Below are positions 15,373 to 24,531 of a stretch of DNA of 64,000 nucleotides, one piece after another; position 1 is the stretch's first letter; each line of letters begins with the position of its first letter. Source of the stretch: JAYSYM01 sp964543475 (GTDB lineage Bacteria; Bdellovibrionota; Bdellovibrionia; Bdellovibrionales; JAMPXM01); assembly GCA_964543475.1 (NCBI GenBank), contig CAZIYJ010000002.1, forward strand, positions 372,001-436,000, written 5' to 3'. Made by a program: the position numbers and the translations under genes. The notes under the pieces are model-generated. The model searched no databases. It saw only the letters and a list, made by a program, of their open reading frames with translations, and had not been told where the DNA came from.

Positions 15373-16353
15373 CTACCCCTGGAGGCGCTTGATTGTGTCT
15401 GAGTATTCTCGCACTAAATTTTTCATAATGTCTTCGCACGAAAGAATATCGTGCACGAGTCCGACCGATTGACCAGCACTCCACACTGTTTTCCAGGTCG
15501 GCGTGCTCGCAGCCTGTTCGAGACTTTTCATTCCGAGCAAATGAATCAGCGGCACGGCATATTTTTTTGTGTGCGCATTTTGCTTTAATAGTTTCAGTGC
15601 GAGCGGAAGTTCAAGACCCAGTTTTCTCACATAGGGAGTATTGATCACTGCCGCTGGGGTTCCAGAAATTCTTGTCGTCATAACAATGTCTTCAGGTGAT
15701 GCATCAACGACTGCTTGCTTGTAGGCTTGATCCACACCAGCTTCTTTACTCGCGATAAAGCGAGTTCCGATATAAGCAGCGTCAGCTCCCAAAGCCAACG
15801 CAGAAGCGACTTGCGCGCCATTCGCAATTCCTCCCGCAGCAAGTACCGGAATTTTTAATTTCTCTTTTAACCAAGGTATTAAAACTTGTTGCGCGATCGG
15901 ACCTGCGTGGCCCCCGGCTCCAGTACCAACTGCAACAACTCCGTCAGCCCCTAGATCTTGGCACTTCAGTGCATGAGCTAAATTTGTTACATCGCAAAAA
16001 ACTTTGGCGCCATTTTTATGCGCCTCTTTGATCACATCTTGTGGGCTTCCAAGTGAAGTAATGAAAAGTGGTACTCCGCAATCAAGCGCGTGTTTGATAT
16101 CTTCGTTTTGACGCTTATTGCTTTTGTTAACGATGATATTTACGCCGAATGGATTTTTCGTTCTCGCTTTAATTTGCTCTAAAGCCTTTCGATATTCCTC
16201 GACTGGCCTGAAGTTTAAGGCCGGAAAAGTCCCGACCCCGCCCGCTTCTGAAACCGCGACCACCATTTCAACGTTCGAGACTAAGAACATGGGCGCTGCA
16301 ACGATTGGATATTTGCAGCCCATTAGCTTCGTAAACTCAGTTTCCATTTTCAT
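15373..16353 (-). CDS. Nitronate monooxygenase-like NAD(P)H flavin oxidoreductase
   Basis: The TIM-barrel FMN enzyme is 326 residues from the ATG at 16353. An upstream TTG at 16392 is possible but has no better ribosome site. It shows the family motifs YPIVAAPM, VGTFPALN, the FMN phosphate loop region AGGIANG, ALGADAAYIGTRF, and GTGAGGHAG, which holds the likely catalytic His. Members of this 2-nitropropane-dioxygenase/FabK-like group oxidise alkyl nitronates or reduce enoyl thioesters. The motifs cannot separate these two activities here. Confidence 0.85.
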   Translation of the reverse strand: MKMETEFTKLMGCKYPIVAAPMFLVSNVEMVVAVSEAGGVGTFPALNFRPVEEYRKALEQIKARTKNPFGVNIIVNKSNKRQNEDIKHALDCGVPLFITSLGSPQDVIKEAHKNGAKVFCDVTNLAHALKCQDLGADGVVAVGTGAGGHAGPIAQQVLIPWLKEKLKIPVLAAGGIANGAQVASALALGADAAYIGTRFIASKEAGVDQAYKQAVVDASPEDIVMTTRISGTPAAVINTPYVRKLGLELPLALKLLKQNAHTKKYAVPLIHLLGMKSLEQAASTPTWKTVWSAGQSVGLVHDILSCEDIMKNLVREYSDTIKRLQG

Positions 16354-16394
16354 TATTTGAGAATGCCGGGATTCAGTGGCAGTATCAATCAACT

Positions 16395-16517
16395 ATGATG
16401 AGAAACCTGTTCGGGACACTATTGCTAGCGTGGGGTTTTGCCGGTGGTCCAGTATGGGCTTACTTTGGTCTGTATTTTCTCATTTTCGGTCCAAAATTTT
16501 TCTCGAAAAGCCGATAA
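16395..16517 (+). CDS. Possible 40-residue small membrane protein
   Basis: A short reading frame starts with ATG ATG and ends at TAA, six bases before the response-regulator start. It encodes 40 residues: a short polar start, a long hydrophobic stretch (about 5-33, including GTLLLAWGFAGG and YFGLYFLIFG) and a basic end (PKFFSKSR). This is a credible single-pass membrane peptide with a positive-inside end. No strong ribosome site is visible, so it may be non-coding. Its position, immediately ahead of a sensory phosphorelay, makes it worth noting. Confidence 0.35.
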   Translation: MMRNLFGTLLLAWGFAGGPVWAYFGLYFLIFGPKFFSKSR

Positions 16518-16523
16518 AATGGC

Positions 16524-16892
16524 ATGCGAATACTCTTGGCGGAAGACGATCCGAATATCAGCGTCATCACACAAATCTGTTTAGAAAAAATCGGTGGCCA
16601 TTCCGTCACGATTGCATCTGATGGTGAAAAAGCGATTCATGCTTCAAAAACTGAGCAGTTCGATCTTTTTATTCTTGATGGAATGATGCCTAAATTCTCT
16701 GGCATTCAAGTCGCTGAAGAGATTCGAAAGACTAACTCAGAAACTCCGATCATTTTCTTGAGTGCTCGCTCTGAACCAAAAGAAGTTGATACGTTCTTAA
16801 AAATTGCTTCAGGCTTTATTCCAAAACCTTTCGACCCGCAAAAAATTTGTCAGCACATTGATACTATCTTGAAGGAAAGGACGGCCCTCTAA
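16524..16892 (+). CDS. Single-domain response regulator (REC)
   Basis: The 122-residue protein is a receiver domain alone. The acidic pocket is in LLAEDDP, the phospho-acceptor is Asp52 in FILDGMMP, the conserved Thr/Ser is in IIFLSAR, and the Lys is in IPKPFDP. There is no output domain, so it probably passes phosphate on or acts through protein contacts. The stop codon abuts the histidine-kinase start. With the kinase and the downstream Hpt gene it forms a likely phosphorelay. Confidence 0.92.
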   Translation: MRILLAEDDPNISVITQICLEKIGGHSVTIASDGEKAIHASKTEQFDLFILDGMMPKFSGIQVAEEIRKTNSETPIIFLSARSEPKEVDTFLKIASGFIPKPFDPQKICQHIDTILKERTAL

Positions 16893-18233
16893 GTGATTAG
16901 AACCAAGCTTCGCCTTCTCTTCTTGGCGACTCTCGTTTGCTTGCTCGGCTTCTCTGGCGTGGGTTACAAAAACTTTCGCGAGCTTAATAGCGTGCAACGG
17001 CAAATGGATTTATCTTGGGACTTACGCGCAGCCACCGTTGATCTTTGGCGCTATCGCTACGAAGACTCAATTCGAATCAACCTAGAGCGTATTCAAAAAG
17101 TAATCGACAAAGACGTTGTGCGAGCTGAGCCGCTCGACAAGATGATCAGATCTTATGTTTCACGAGATATCCCCACTCTTCGCAGCGTCTCTGAAAATTT
17201 TGTTTACCGTGAAACACAAATTCTTTACGACTTACGTGCAAAGCAACGCTTGCTCTGGGATCAACTCATCCATACGGCTGCTCTTGCCATTGGCTTAAGT
17301 ACACTTTGCGTGTTGTTCCTGATGTCATTTATCCGCTCAAAAGTATTCCGCTCAATAGATCACTTATCTGGTCGAATGATGGACTTCTTAGTTGATCGAT
17401 ATTCATTTCAGTTCACAGAGCCAGAACGAAACGAATTCGGAAACCTTCAAAAAACTTTCAATGCACTCGCTCAACGAGCGATTAACAATATGGAAGAGTT
17501 ACGACTCCTTGACCAGGCTAAGTCTGAATTCGTAAGCATTGCATCACATGAGCTGCGAACCCCAATGACTTCAATCAAAGGAAGCTTAAGCCTACTTACG
17601 AGCGGAGTGATGGGCGAAGTCGAAAGTGGCTCACTCAAACTTTTAAAAATTGCTGAAGTCGAAACTGACCGCTTGATTCGATTGATCAATGATCTTTTAG
17701 ATTTAGCAAAAATCGAAGCCAAGCAGCTACCACTTCAGTGCGAATGGCGTCCCTGGAAAGAAGTGACCGAAAAGACCATCGAGAGTTTAATCGGTTTTGC
17801 TCACCAAGGAAAAGTTCAGCTGGTTTGCGAGCCCTCTGGCACGCTTGAAGTCTTCATCGACTCTGATCGTATTCAGCAGGTGCTTACTAATTTAATTTCA
17901 AACGCAGTTAAGTTCAGTCCAGAACATGGTGTTGTTCGTATTCGCAGTAAAATCGATTACAAAAATCATTTGATGATTGAAATTGAAGATGAAGGCCCTG
18001 GAATCAATGACCAAGATCAAGCCCTCATCTTCCAAAAGTTTAGACAAGGCACAAACTCAGATCGCCCGCTTGTGAAAGGCACTGGTCTTGGTTTGGCAAT
18101 TGCAAAAGCCTTAGTTGAAGAACATGGTGGAACAATCGGCGTACGTGCAGAGCTCGGCGTTGGAAGCACGTTCTACTTTACGATTCCACAATGGCGAAAA
18201 ACTTCGTACGGCGAGCGAAAGACCGCAGCATGA
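16893..18233 (+). CDS. Membrane sensor histidine kinase
   Basis: The 446-residue kinase starts at a GTG immediately after the response-regulator stop. The first membrane helix is about residues 7-25, and a mostly helical periplasmic segment (about 26-125) follows. A second helix (about 128-148) leads into a HAMP-like linker. HisKA carries ASHELRTP with phospho-acceptor His219. The ATPase domain has N, G1 and G2 boxes (NLISNAVKFSP, EDEGPGI, GTGLGLAIAK). The sensory region matches no domain I know. The stop overlaps the Hpt start (ATGA). Confidence 0.93.
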   Translation: MIRTKLRLLFLATLVCLLGFSGVGYKNFRELNSVQRQMDLSWDLRAATVDLWRYRYEDSIRINLERIQKVIDKDVVRAEPLDKMIRSYVSRDIPTLRSVSENFVYRETQILYDLRAKQRLLWDQLIHTAALAIGLSTLCVLFLMSFIRSKVFRSIDHLSGRMMDFLVDRYSFQFTEPERNEFGNLQKTFNALAQRAINNMEELRLLDQAKSEFVSIASHELRTPMTSIKGSLSLLTSGVMGEVESGSLKLLKIAEVETDRLIRLINDLLDLAKIEAKQLPLQCEWRPWKEVTEKTIESLIGFAHQGKVQLVCEPSGTLEVFIDSDRIQQVLTNLISNAVKFSPEHGVVRIRSKIDYKNHLMIEIEDEGPGINDQDQALIFQKFRQGTNSDRPLVKGTGLGLAIAKALVEEHGGTIGVRAELGVGSTFYFTIPQWRKTSYGERKTAA

Positions 18234-18589
18234 GCCTCGAAAATCTGCTAGCTGAACTCAAAAAAGAATATTTAGATTCATTGCCTGAGAAAATTAAATC
18301 GATCTCTGAGCTAATTAAGGCTAACGAGATCGACCTAGTTGAAACCGAGTTTCACAAACTCAAAGGCACTGGACGTACCTACGGAGTACCCGAAATATCG
18401 CGGGTCGGCGAACTTGGTGAACGCTCATGCTGGATCAAAGATTCTAAACGTGACGACGCAATTTCCCAAGCCCTCGGCCTTCTTGCTAAGGTCCACGCCA
18501 CTCGCTCTAAGGGTGCTGAGTTTCAGATCGACGAAGACCAATCTTGTAAGGCCCTAGCCGAGCTTCTACAGAACTACCCAACCGAATAA
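18230..18589 (+). CDS. Histidine phosphotransfer (Hpt) protein
   Basis: The 119-residue protein has an all-helical Hpt pattern. The central motif EFHKLKGTGRTYG carries the phospho-acceptor His42, followed by VPEISRVGELGE. The start was set to the ATG that overlaps the kinase stop (ATGA). It would relay phosphate from the adjacent kinase and response regulator to a final receiver that is not visible here. Confidence 0.8.
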   Translation: MSLENLLAELKKEYLDSLPEKIKSISELIKANEIDLVETEFHKLKGTGRTYGVPEISRVGELGERSCWIKDSKRDDAISQALGLLAKVHATRSKGAEFQIDEDQSCKALAELLQNYPTE

Positions 18590-18612
18590 TATAACTTTAG
18601 ACAGAGATTGAC

Positions 18613-18625
18613 CCTCGAATCGAGG
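18613..18625. repeat. 13-bp palindrome before the FAD-dependent dehydrogenase gene
   Basis: Arms CCTCGA and TCGAGG flank a single A. The palindrome lies just after a TTGACC -35-like box (18608-18613) and 18 bases before the start codon, so it could be an operator. Confidence 0.3.
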
Positions 18626-18643
18626 CACCCTTAAGCTTGTTGT

Positions 18644-20038
18644 ATGAATACACAAGTCGCCCCAGCTACGCTTCAGCAACTTTCTCTTCCAACTGCCAAC
18701 GTTCGCACCGACTCCGAAAGCATTTCGGAATATGGCCGCGATTGGACAAAGAATTATGACGTTTCAGCTGGCGCCATTTTGTTTCCTGAAACTGAAGAGC
18801 AAGTGCAAGAGATCGTAAAGTGGGCGCGTAAAAACAAACTTAAACTTGTCCCTTCGGGCGGAAGAACTGGTTTAAGCGGTGCAGCTATGGCCACTCAAGG
18901 CGAAGTTGTCGTGAGCTTTGAGAAAATGAACAAGATTTTAGATTTCAACCCCGTTGATCGCACCGTCAAAGTTCAGCCAGGAGTTATCACCGAAGCTTTG
19001 CAAGATTATGTAAAGGCTCAGGGCTATTACTTCCCGGTCGACTTCGCAGCCCGTGGCTCATCACACATCGGTGGCAACATCGCGACTAACGCTGGCGGCG
19101 TAAAAGTTATTCGTTACGGATCGATGCGCGATTGGGTAGCTGGCTTACGTGTCGTGACTGGTGCTGGCGAAGTTTTAGACTTCAACCGTGGCTTAATTAA
19201 AAACGCAACAGGTTTAGATTTCAGACATTTGTTTATTGGAAGCGAAGGCACTTTAGGATTTGTTACTGAAGCAACTTTAAAGTTCACTCGCCCAACTCAA
19301 CCTTTATCAGTGATGATCTTAGGTGTTCCCGATCTCGATGCTGTGATGAAAGTCTTTAAACGCTTCAGAGAAAATTTAGAACTGACCGCCTTTGAGTTCT
19401 TTAGCGACATCGCACTTCACTATGTTCTTGAGGCAACTGATCTTCAAAAGCCACTTGGAACAGATTGCCCAAATTACCTATTAGTCGAAGTTGAAAAAAC
19501 CTCTGAAGACGCTGAAGGAAAAATGCTCGAGGCGTTTGAATATTGTGTAGAGCAGGGCTGGGTTCTCGATGGCGTTATTGCACAAAGCGATGCTCAAGCT
19601 CGCGACTTCTGGCGTTTGCGCGAAGACATCAGCGAAGCTACGTCTCCCTATTCTCCTTACAAAAACGATATTTCAGTCACGATCTCTCAAGTTCCCGCGT
19701 TCTTAAAAGAGACCGACGCTGTCTTAAAAGAAAATTATCCCGATTTCAAAGTTGTTTGGTTTGGCCACATTGGCGACGGCAACATGCACATCAACATTCT
19801 AAAGCCTGAAGGCCTCGACCGCGAAACTTTCTTGAAACGCTGCAAAGGCGCCGACTCATTACTTTTTAGCGTCATCCAAAAACTCGGCGGCTCCGTCTCC
19901 GCCGAACACGGCGTAGGCCTCACCAAAAAACCTTTCCTCACTTACACTCGCACCACCGAAGAAATCGCCCTCATGCGCGGCGTAAAAAAGGTCTTCGATC
20001 CCGACAACATCTTGAACCCCGGCAAAATCTTCGACTAG
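18644..20038 (+). CDS. FAD-linked D-2-hydroxyacid dehydrogenase (GlcD/D2HGDH/DLD-like)
   Basis: The 464-residue enzyme belongs to the VAO/PCMH flavoprotein family. Its FAD domain shows VPSGGRTGLSGAA, GGNIATNAGGVKVIRYG and GSEGTLGFVTEATL. The C-terminal FAD-oxidase domain has the metal-binding type motif WFGHIGDGNMHINI and SAEHGVG. It should oxidise a D-2-hydroxy acid such as D-lactate, glycolate or D-2-hydroxyglutarate. Motifs alone cannot choose between them, though the D-2-hydroxyglutarate side-reaction of SerA, encoded nearby, makes that substrate attractive. The 3' third is noticeably richer in C-ending codons. Confidence 0.88.
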   Translation: MNTQVAPATLQQLSLPTANVRTDSESISEYGRDWTKNYDVSAGAILFPETEEQVQEIVKWARKNKLKLVPSGGRTGLSGAAMATQGEVVVSFEKMNKILDFNPVDRTVKVQPGVITEALQDYVKAQGYYFPVDFAARGSSHIGGNIATNAGGVKVIRYGSMRDWVAGLRVVTGAGEVLDFNRGLIKNATGLDFRHLFIGSEGTLGFVTEATLKFTRPTQPLSVMILGVPDLDAVMKVFKRFRENLELTAFEFFSDIALHYVLEATDLQKPLGTDCPNYLLVEVEKTSEDAEGKMLEAFEYCVEQGWVLDGVIAQSDAQARDFWRLREDISEATSPYSPYKNDISVTISQVPAFLKETDAVLKENYPDFKVVWFGHIGDGNMHINILKPEGLDRETFLKRCKGADSLLFSVIQKLGGSVSAEHGVGLTKKPFLTYTRTTEEIALMRGVKKVFDPDNILNPGKIFD

Positions 20039-20041
20039 AAG

Positions 20042-20674
20042 CTATCGCGGGAAAGTGGCCCCAGCGTCGCCGGCGGTTTCGTCGTCGACGGGAGTCGACA
20101 TCGGAGTTTTAACGACGATGACGCCGCAAGCGATCCGAGGAGCAGAAGGTTTTGTGATGTCGTCGGGTCCGCCGTGGATCATGACTGCACGACCAACAAT
20201 TGCGCGGTTCTTTGCGACAGTCAGTTTTGAAGTTTTATAGTTTCCTTCGGCGAGGCCCTCTTTATCTGATCGGATCATTGGGAAATCGCCAGCATACCTA
20301 GCTGGGTTATCAGACGATGTGCCGCCCGTTTCTTTTAATGGAAAATAGTGGCCGCCAGCTGAAGTTGCATCATCAGAACTGCAATCACCCATTTCATGAA
20401 TGTGGAATCCCAATTCTTTGCCCGGAGGTAAACCTTTAATGTCATAAGTGACTAACATGTTGTTTGGAAGTTGCTCGAAACTCACTGTGCCTTCGACCGA
20501 AGAGCCATTCTTCGCAATTAAAATAGCTTCTGCCAAACGAGTATTCGGAGGAATCACAACGACGGGCACTTCATGTCGTTTCATTTCAGCTTCTTGCTTT
20601 TCTTTCGGAGTTTTTGTTGCGCATCCGGTGATCAACAACACGGCCACCAAAAAAACCAAACTTTTGCTGAACAT
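20042..20674 (-). CDS. sodC: Cu-only-type superoxide dismutase lipoprotein (SodC family)
   Basis: The 210-residue protein is a lipoprotein (lipobox ITGC, Cys18) with a Cu/Zn-SOD fold. All four copper ligands are present: His91 and His93 in GFHIHEMGDC, His109 in AGGHYFP, and His167 in VMIHGGPDD. The disulfide pair Cys98/Cys183 and the active-site Arg180 in PRIACGV also remain. The two zinc-only histidines are missing: the HxGP segment reads TGGTSSDNP, and the usual H-x-GDLP reads RYAGDFP. The electrostatic loop between Asp171 and Arg180 is about ten residues shorter than normal. A GGAGG site fixes the ATG at 20674. It sits downstream of an MFS gene. Confidence 0.88.
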   Translation of the reverse strand: MFSKSLVFLVAVLLITGCATKTPKEKQEAEMKRHEVPVVVIPPNTRLAEAILIAKNGSSVEGTVSFEQLPNNMLVTYDIKGLPPGKELGFHIHEMGDCSSDDATSAGGHYFPLKETGGTSSDNPARYAGDFPMIRSDKEGLAEGNYKTSKLTVAKNRAIVGRAVMIHGGPDDITKPSAPRIACGVIVVKTPMSTPVDDETAGDAGATFPR

Positions 20675-20704
20675 AAAATCCTCCATCAACACACCAAAAA
20701 AATT

Positions 20705-21901
20705 TTAACTCACCGGACGAATTTGCCGAGAAATCCACACACATAAAATCGTTGCTAATATAGCTAAATAGCAAACGTAATTATAGTTCACAAGTTTGCC
20801 ATCTTGTTCATAAACGATTAAACCGCCAACAAGTGAAGCGACTCCAGCAAAAAGCTGCTGGAGAGATCCGCTCAAACTCATAAAGCCACCTCTAAACCTT
20901 GGCTCGACTGCGCTCGTTACCAGAGCCATCGCCGGAACCATTCTTCCTCCACTGATCACAAAGAAACATGTAGTGAGAATAAGAACAATCCAAACAGGCG
21001 TCGGACCAAGATGAGTAATCAACCAAATTGGAATCAATGAAATGACCAAAGCATACAAGAACACTTTCAACGATCCAAACCTATCAGACATCCTGCCAAT
21101 CATCGGTGACGATACGATTGTCGCTAAGCCACCGAAAAAATAAATGTATGGTAGCTGTGAAATCGTAAAGCCAACATTTCGAACCATATAGTCAGCTAAA
21201 AATGGAATAAGCGTAAATTGCCCAAGCATAAGACCCGAAATTAAAAACACGGCAAAACGCTGACTGCGATTTTTGAAAACAGTTTGTAATAGCTCAAGTA
21301 GCTTTTTCTCAATACCCGCCGATAGGTGAGATCCAACTGACGGGATCACTTTATAAATCATCAGTTGCAAAACTAAACCAATCACTCCTAAAAATACAAA
21401 GGGAGCATGCCAATCAAATTTGGTTGCAAGGAAAAGTCCGAACGGCACTCCAAAGACCGATGCCGCTGAAAATGAAGTCATCACGATTCCCATCGCGCGC
21501 CCGCGACGCTCAAATGGAATCAAATCTCCGGTGATCGAAAAAATTAGTCCGCCAATCAGTCCGCCGAAAACCCCAGTCCCCGCTCGAGCCAATAGCAACA
21601 ACTCATAACTCGTAGCGAAGGCGCATAAAAAAGTACCGACAGTGAAGCCAAAGTAGGCCCAACTCAATGCACGCTTACGATCAAAGCGATCAATATAAAA
21701 CGAACTTAAAAATCCGACAGCCCCAGCAGTTAAAGTATAAGCCGAAACTAAAAGACCAAACTGCGCTGGAGAAATTCCAAAAATATCTCGAAGCTGTGGC
21801 CCAAGCGGCATCATGATCATAAAATCCATGATGTTCGTGAACTGAACTGCAGCCAACGTAAGTAAAATGTAAATTTCTTTTCTAGGGACCGGCTCGCTCA
21901 A
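20705..21901 (-). CDS. Major facilitator superfamily transporter (DHA1-like)
   Basis: The 398-residue permease has about 12 membrane helices. The MFS loop 2-3 signature appears as YIDRFDRKRAL and the second-half copy as IGRMSDRFGS. The N-terminal segment NIMDFMIMMPLGPQL is typical of arabinose-efflux/DHA1-like members. Its TTG start overlaps the SerA stop (TTGA), indicating coupling. The substrate is unknown; drug or sugar efflux are the usual roles of the group. The SOD gene follows after 30 bases. Confidence 0.85.
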   Translation of the reverse strand: MSEPVPRKEIYILLTLAAVQFTNIMDFMIMMPLGPQLRDIFGISPAQFGLLVSAYTLTAGAVGFLSSFYIDRFDRKRALSWAYFGFTVGTFLCAFATSYELLLLARAGTGVFGGLIGGLIFSITGDLIPFERRGRAMGIVMTSFSAASVFGVPFGLFLATKFDWHAPFVFLGVIGLVLQLMIYKVIPSVGSHLSAGIEKKLLELLQTVFKNRSQRFAVFLISGLMLGQFTLIPFLADYMVRNVGFTISQLPYIYFFGGLATIVSSPMIGRMSDRFGSLKVFLYALVISLIPIWLITHLGPTPVWIVLILTTCFFVISGGRMVPAMALVTSAVEPRFRGGFMSLSGSLQQLFAGVASLVGGLIVYEQDGKLVNYNYVCYLAILATILCVWISRQIRPVS

Positions 21902-23112
21902 TAGAGAACTCGGGTCTTAATGCTTGTCTTTAGTTCGCTCACACGCCGACAAACTTCGTTAGCCGAAACTTTCTCAATATCCATCACAAGAAAACCAATG
22001 TTTGGATCAGTCGATAGATACTGTGCCTGAATGTTCGCACCCAAATCAGAAACGATACTGTTGATATCGCTCAAAACTCCCGGAACGTTTCTATGAACGT
22101 TAAGTAAGCGATGAGAATCTTGGTGAATCACCGGCAAGTCGACATTAGGAAAGTTCACAGCTCCGCGAGTACTTCCGTTTTTCAAGAACCCAACAAAGCT
22201 TCTTGCTACTTCAACACCGATGGCTTCTTGAGCTTCTTCGGTGCTTCCGCCGATGTGCGGAGTCAAAATGACATTTGAAATTCCCTGAAGTTCTGAAACA
22301 AACTTTTCATTATTGCTTGCGGGCTCGTTCGGAAACACGTCAACAGCAGCTCCGGCAATGTGACCTGAACGTAAAGCCAATGCTAAGTCAGAAATATTAA
22401 CGACAGTTCCGCGAGAAGCGTTGATGAGATAGCTACCTTTTCGCATCCATTTAAGTTCGCGAGCAGTAATTAAATCTCGAGTCTGATTGGTGTCAGGCAC
22501 ATGAAGGCTCACAAAATCAGAATGTTCTAATAGTTCTTTTAGCGATTCACGAGGATAGCAATTTCCGAGCGGAAGTTTTTTAACGAGATCAAAATAGTTC
22601 ACTCGCATACCAAATGATTCAGCTAACACACTTACTTGGCTACCGATGTGCCCGTAACCGACGATCCCGAGAGTCTTGCCGCGAATTTCGCGCGAGCCGA
22701 CTGCCGATTTTTCCCAGATACCTTGGTGCGCTTTGGTATTTCGATCGCCGAGCTGACGCGAAAGCGCGACAATTTCTGCGATCACAAGTTCAGCGACACT
22801 TCGAGTATTTGAATAAGGTGCATTAAAAACCGGAACACCATTTTGATTTGCTTTGAGTGCGTTGACTTGATCGGTACCTATGCAAAATGCACCGACTGTA
22901 AGAAGCTGAGGGTTATCAATAAAAATTTGTTCAGGAACCTGAGTCTTAGAGCGAATTCCTAAGACATCAAAGTTTTTGAGCATCTGACTAAGTTCTTTTT
23001 CACTAGGAGAATGTTTATGGGCTTCAACTTTGAAACCCTCTTTCTCGAGGACTTCGACTGCACTTGGATGTATCCCTTCAACCAACAACACGCGCAATGA
23101 CGACATATTCAT
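21898..23112 (-). CDS. serA: D-3-phosphoglycerate dehydrogenase (SerA)
   Basis: The 404-residue enzyme catalyses the first step of serine synthesis. It has an NAD-binding domain with GIVGYGHIGSQ, the catalytic Arg in INASRGT, the acid in DVFPNEP, and the His in LTPHIGGST. An ACT domain (about 330-404) that usually senses serine ends the protein. This matches the E. coli type with one ACT and no intervening domain. The ATG at 23112 is chosen because AGGA lies eight bases upstream; ATG at 23106 is an alternative. It is the first gene of a three-gene operon with the MFS and SOD genes. Confidence 0.93.
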   Translation of the reverse strand: MNMSSLRVLLVEGIHPSAVEVLEKEGFKVEAHKHSPSEKELSQMLKNFDVLGIRSKTQVPEQIFIDNPQLLTVGAFCIGTDQVNALKANQNGVPVFNAPYSNTRSVAELVIAEIVALSRQLGDRNTKAHQGIWEKSAVGSREIRGKTLGIVGYGHIGSQVSVLAESFGMRVNYFDLVKKLPLGNCYPRESLKELLEHSDFVSLHVPDTNQTRDLITARELKWMRKGSYLINASRGTVVNISDLALALRSGHIAGAAVDVFPNEPASNNEKFVSELQGISNVILTPHIGGSTEEAQEAIGVEVARSFVGFLKNGSTRGAVNFPNVDLPVIHQDSHRLLNVHRNVPGVLSDINSIVSDLGANIQAQYLSTDPNIGFLVMDIEKVSANEVCRRVSELKTSIKTRVLY

Positions 23113-23158
23113 GCTGTTAATCCTATTCAAGCGCGATGAGCCATGACAATATTTAAAT

Positions 23159-24523
23159 ATGCGTGTTGACGATACAAGACTAAAGCTTTTGTTGGTCGAG
23201 GACGACGATCTGGTTATTCAGTCGATCAAGATCACTCTTCCACAAAACTGGCGCCTTAAAGCTGCTCAATCTTTGGCTGAGATCCCACAAGAATCATTTA
23301 ACGGCGCCTTCGTGGATATGCACTTGAGTGAAAAGCGAGGCAAGGAGCCCGAAGGTCTCGGTGTTATTCGTGAACTTCGTGCACGCGACCCGCACCTTGA
23401 GATCGTTGCCATCTCTGGGGACCTTAACCGTGACTTGATGGAAGCCGTTCTAAAAGCCGGGGCGACCCGTTTTCTTGCAAAGCCCCTCAGTTCAGAAGAA
23501 CTTATACTTACGCTCGATAAGATCGAAGCGTTAACACTCCTCCGAGATGCAAGCTCTCGACAAACGACTGACATCACCTGGATTGGCGAAAGCAATGTCT
23601 CGCAAGATCTAAAAAAGCAGATCGCAGCTCTTAAAGGCGAAGCGGGTCCAATTCTACTCGAAGGAGAATCTGGCACCGGCAAAGAAGTGATCTCGCATCT
23701 GATTCACAAACAAGAAGGAACTAGACCATTTGTCGCAGTCAATGTTGCGGCTTTACCTGAAGATGTTTTTGAGTCCGAAGTTTTTGGTCACGTAAGAGGC
23801 GCATTCACCGGTGCTGATCAAAATAAAATGGGCTTAGCCGAAGCAGCAAATAACGGCGATTTATTTTTAGATGAGGTCGAGGCGTTACCATTGAACCTTC
23901 AAGCAAAACTCCTAAGATTTTTAGAATCAGGAGAGATTAGACGAGTCGGAAGTAAAGACACGACACACGTTAAAGTACGAGTGATCGCAGCAACTAATCA
24001 GAACCTCAATCAGATGGTAAAAGCAGGACAGTTCAGAGAAGACTTGCTGTGGCGATTAAGCGGCAAAAAAATAGTTTTGCCACCTTTAAGAGAACGAAAA
24101 GAAGACATTGCACTCTTAAGCGAATTCTTCTTAAGTAAACAACGCCCCCGAAGAAACAAAACTTTAGCACCAGAAGCTGCCGAATTTTTGTCGAACTATC
24201 GCTTTCCGGGAAACGTTCGTGAACTAAAGAGGCTTTGTGAACAGATTGCCCTTCACTCACCTCTTCCCATCATCAGAAAAGAAGATGTATCGCAATTTCT
24301 CCCCGCAGAAGTTGAAGCACTTGCAACTGGCGAGAATTTCGATCTAAACGAGGGCTTAGCTCATTTACTTGAGCGCTTCGAAGCGCAAGTGATCAAACAG
24401 GCCCTCGCAACTGGACTCACTTCGGGCAAAGAGATCGATCAAATAGCGCAAATGCTAAAAATTTCGCGCTCTAGCCTCTATAAGAAAATTAAAGACTACA
24501 ATATCGAGTTGAAAGAGGCTTAA
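23159..24523 (+). CDS. NtrC-type sigma-54-dependent response regulator
   Basis: The 454-residue activator has three domains. The receiver carries acidic residues in LLVEDDD and phospho-acceptor Asp53 in FVDMHLSE. The AAA+ domain has Walker A GESGTGKE, the sigma-54 contact loop GAFTGA, Walker B LFLDEVEAL and the Arg finger region. The C-terminal Fis-like HTH is KEIDQIAQMLKISRSSLYKK. It should activate RpoN promoters after phosphorylation. No partner kinase is adjacent. It is divergent from SerA and runs into the CdsA-like gene with an 8-base gap. Confidence 0.93.
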   Translation: MRVDDTRLKLLLVEDDDLVIQSIKITLPQNWRLKAAQSLAEIPQESFNGAFVDMHLSEKRGKEPEGLGVIRELRARDPHLEIVAISGDLNRDLMEAVLKAGATRFLAKPLSSEELILTLDKIEALTLLRDASSRQTTDITWIGESNVSQDLKKQIAALKGEAGPILLEGESGTGKEVISHLIHKQEGTRPFVAVNVAALPEDVFESEVFGHVRGAFTGADQNKMGLAEAANNGDLFLDEVEALPLNLQAKLLRFLESGEIRRVGSKDTTHVKVRVIAATNQNLNQMVKAGQFREDLLWRLSGKKIVLPPLRERKEDIALLSEFFLSKQRPRRNKTLAPEAAEFLSNYRFPGNVRELKRLCEQIALHSPLPIIRKEDVSQFLPAEVEALATGENFDLNEGLAHLLERFEAQVIKQALATGLTSGKEIDQIAQMLKISRSSLYKKIKDYNIELKEA

Positions 24524-24531
24524 ATTAAGCC

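Noticed and set aside
16376..16621. 81-codon frame across the start of the response regulator
   Set aside because: It overlaps the conserved receiver domain in another frame; only the separate 40-codon frame before the regulator was kept as a possibility.
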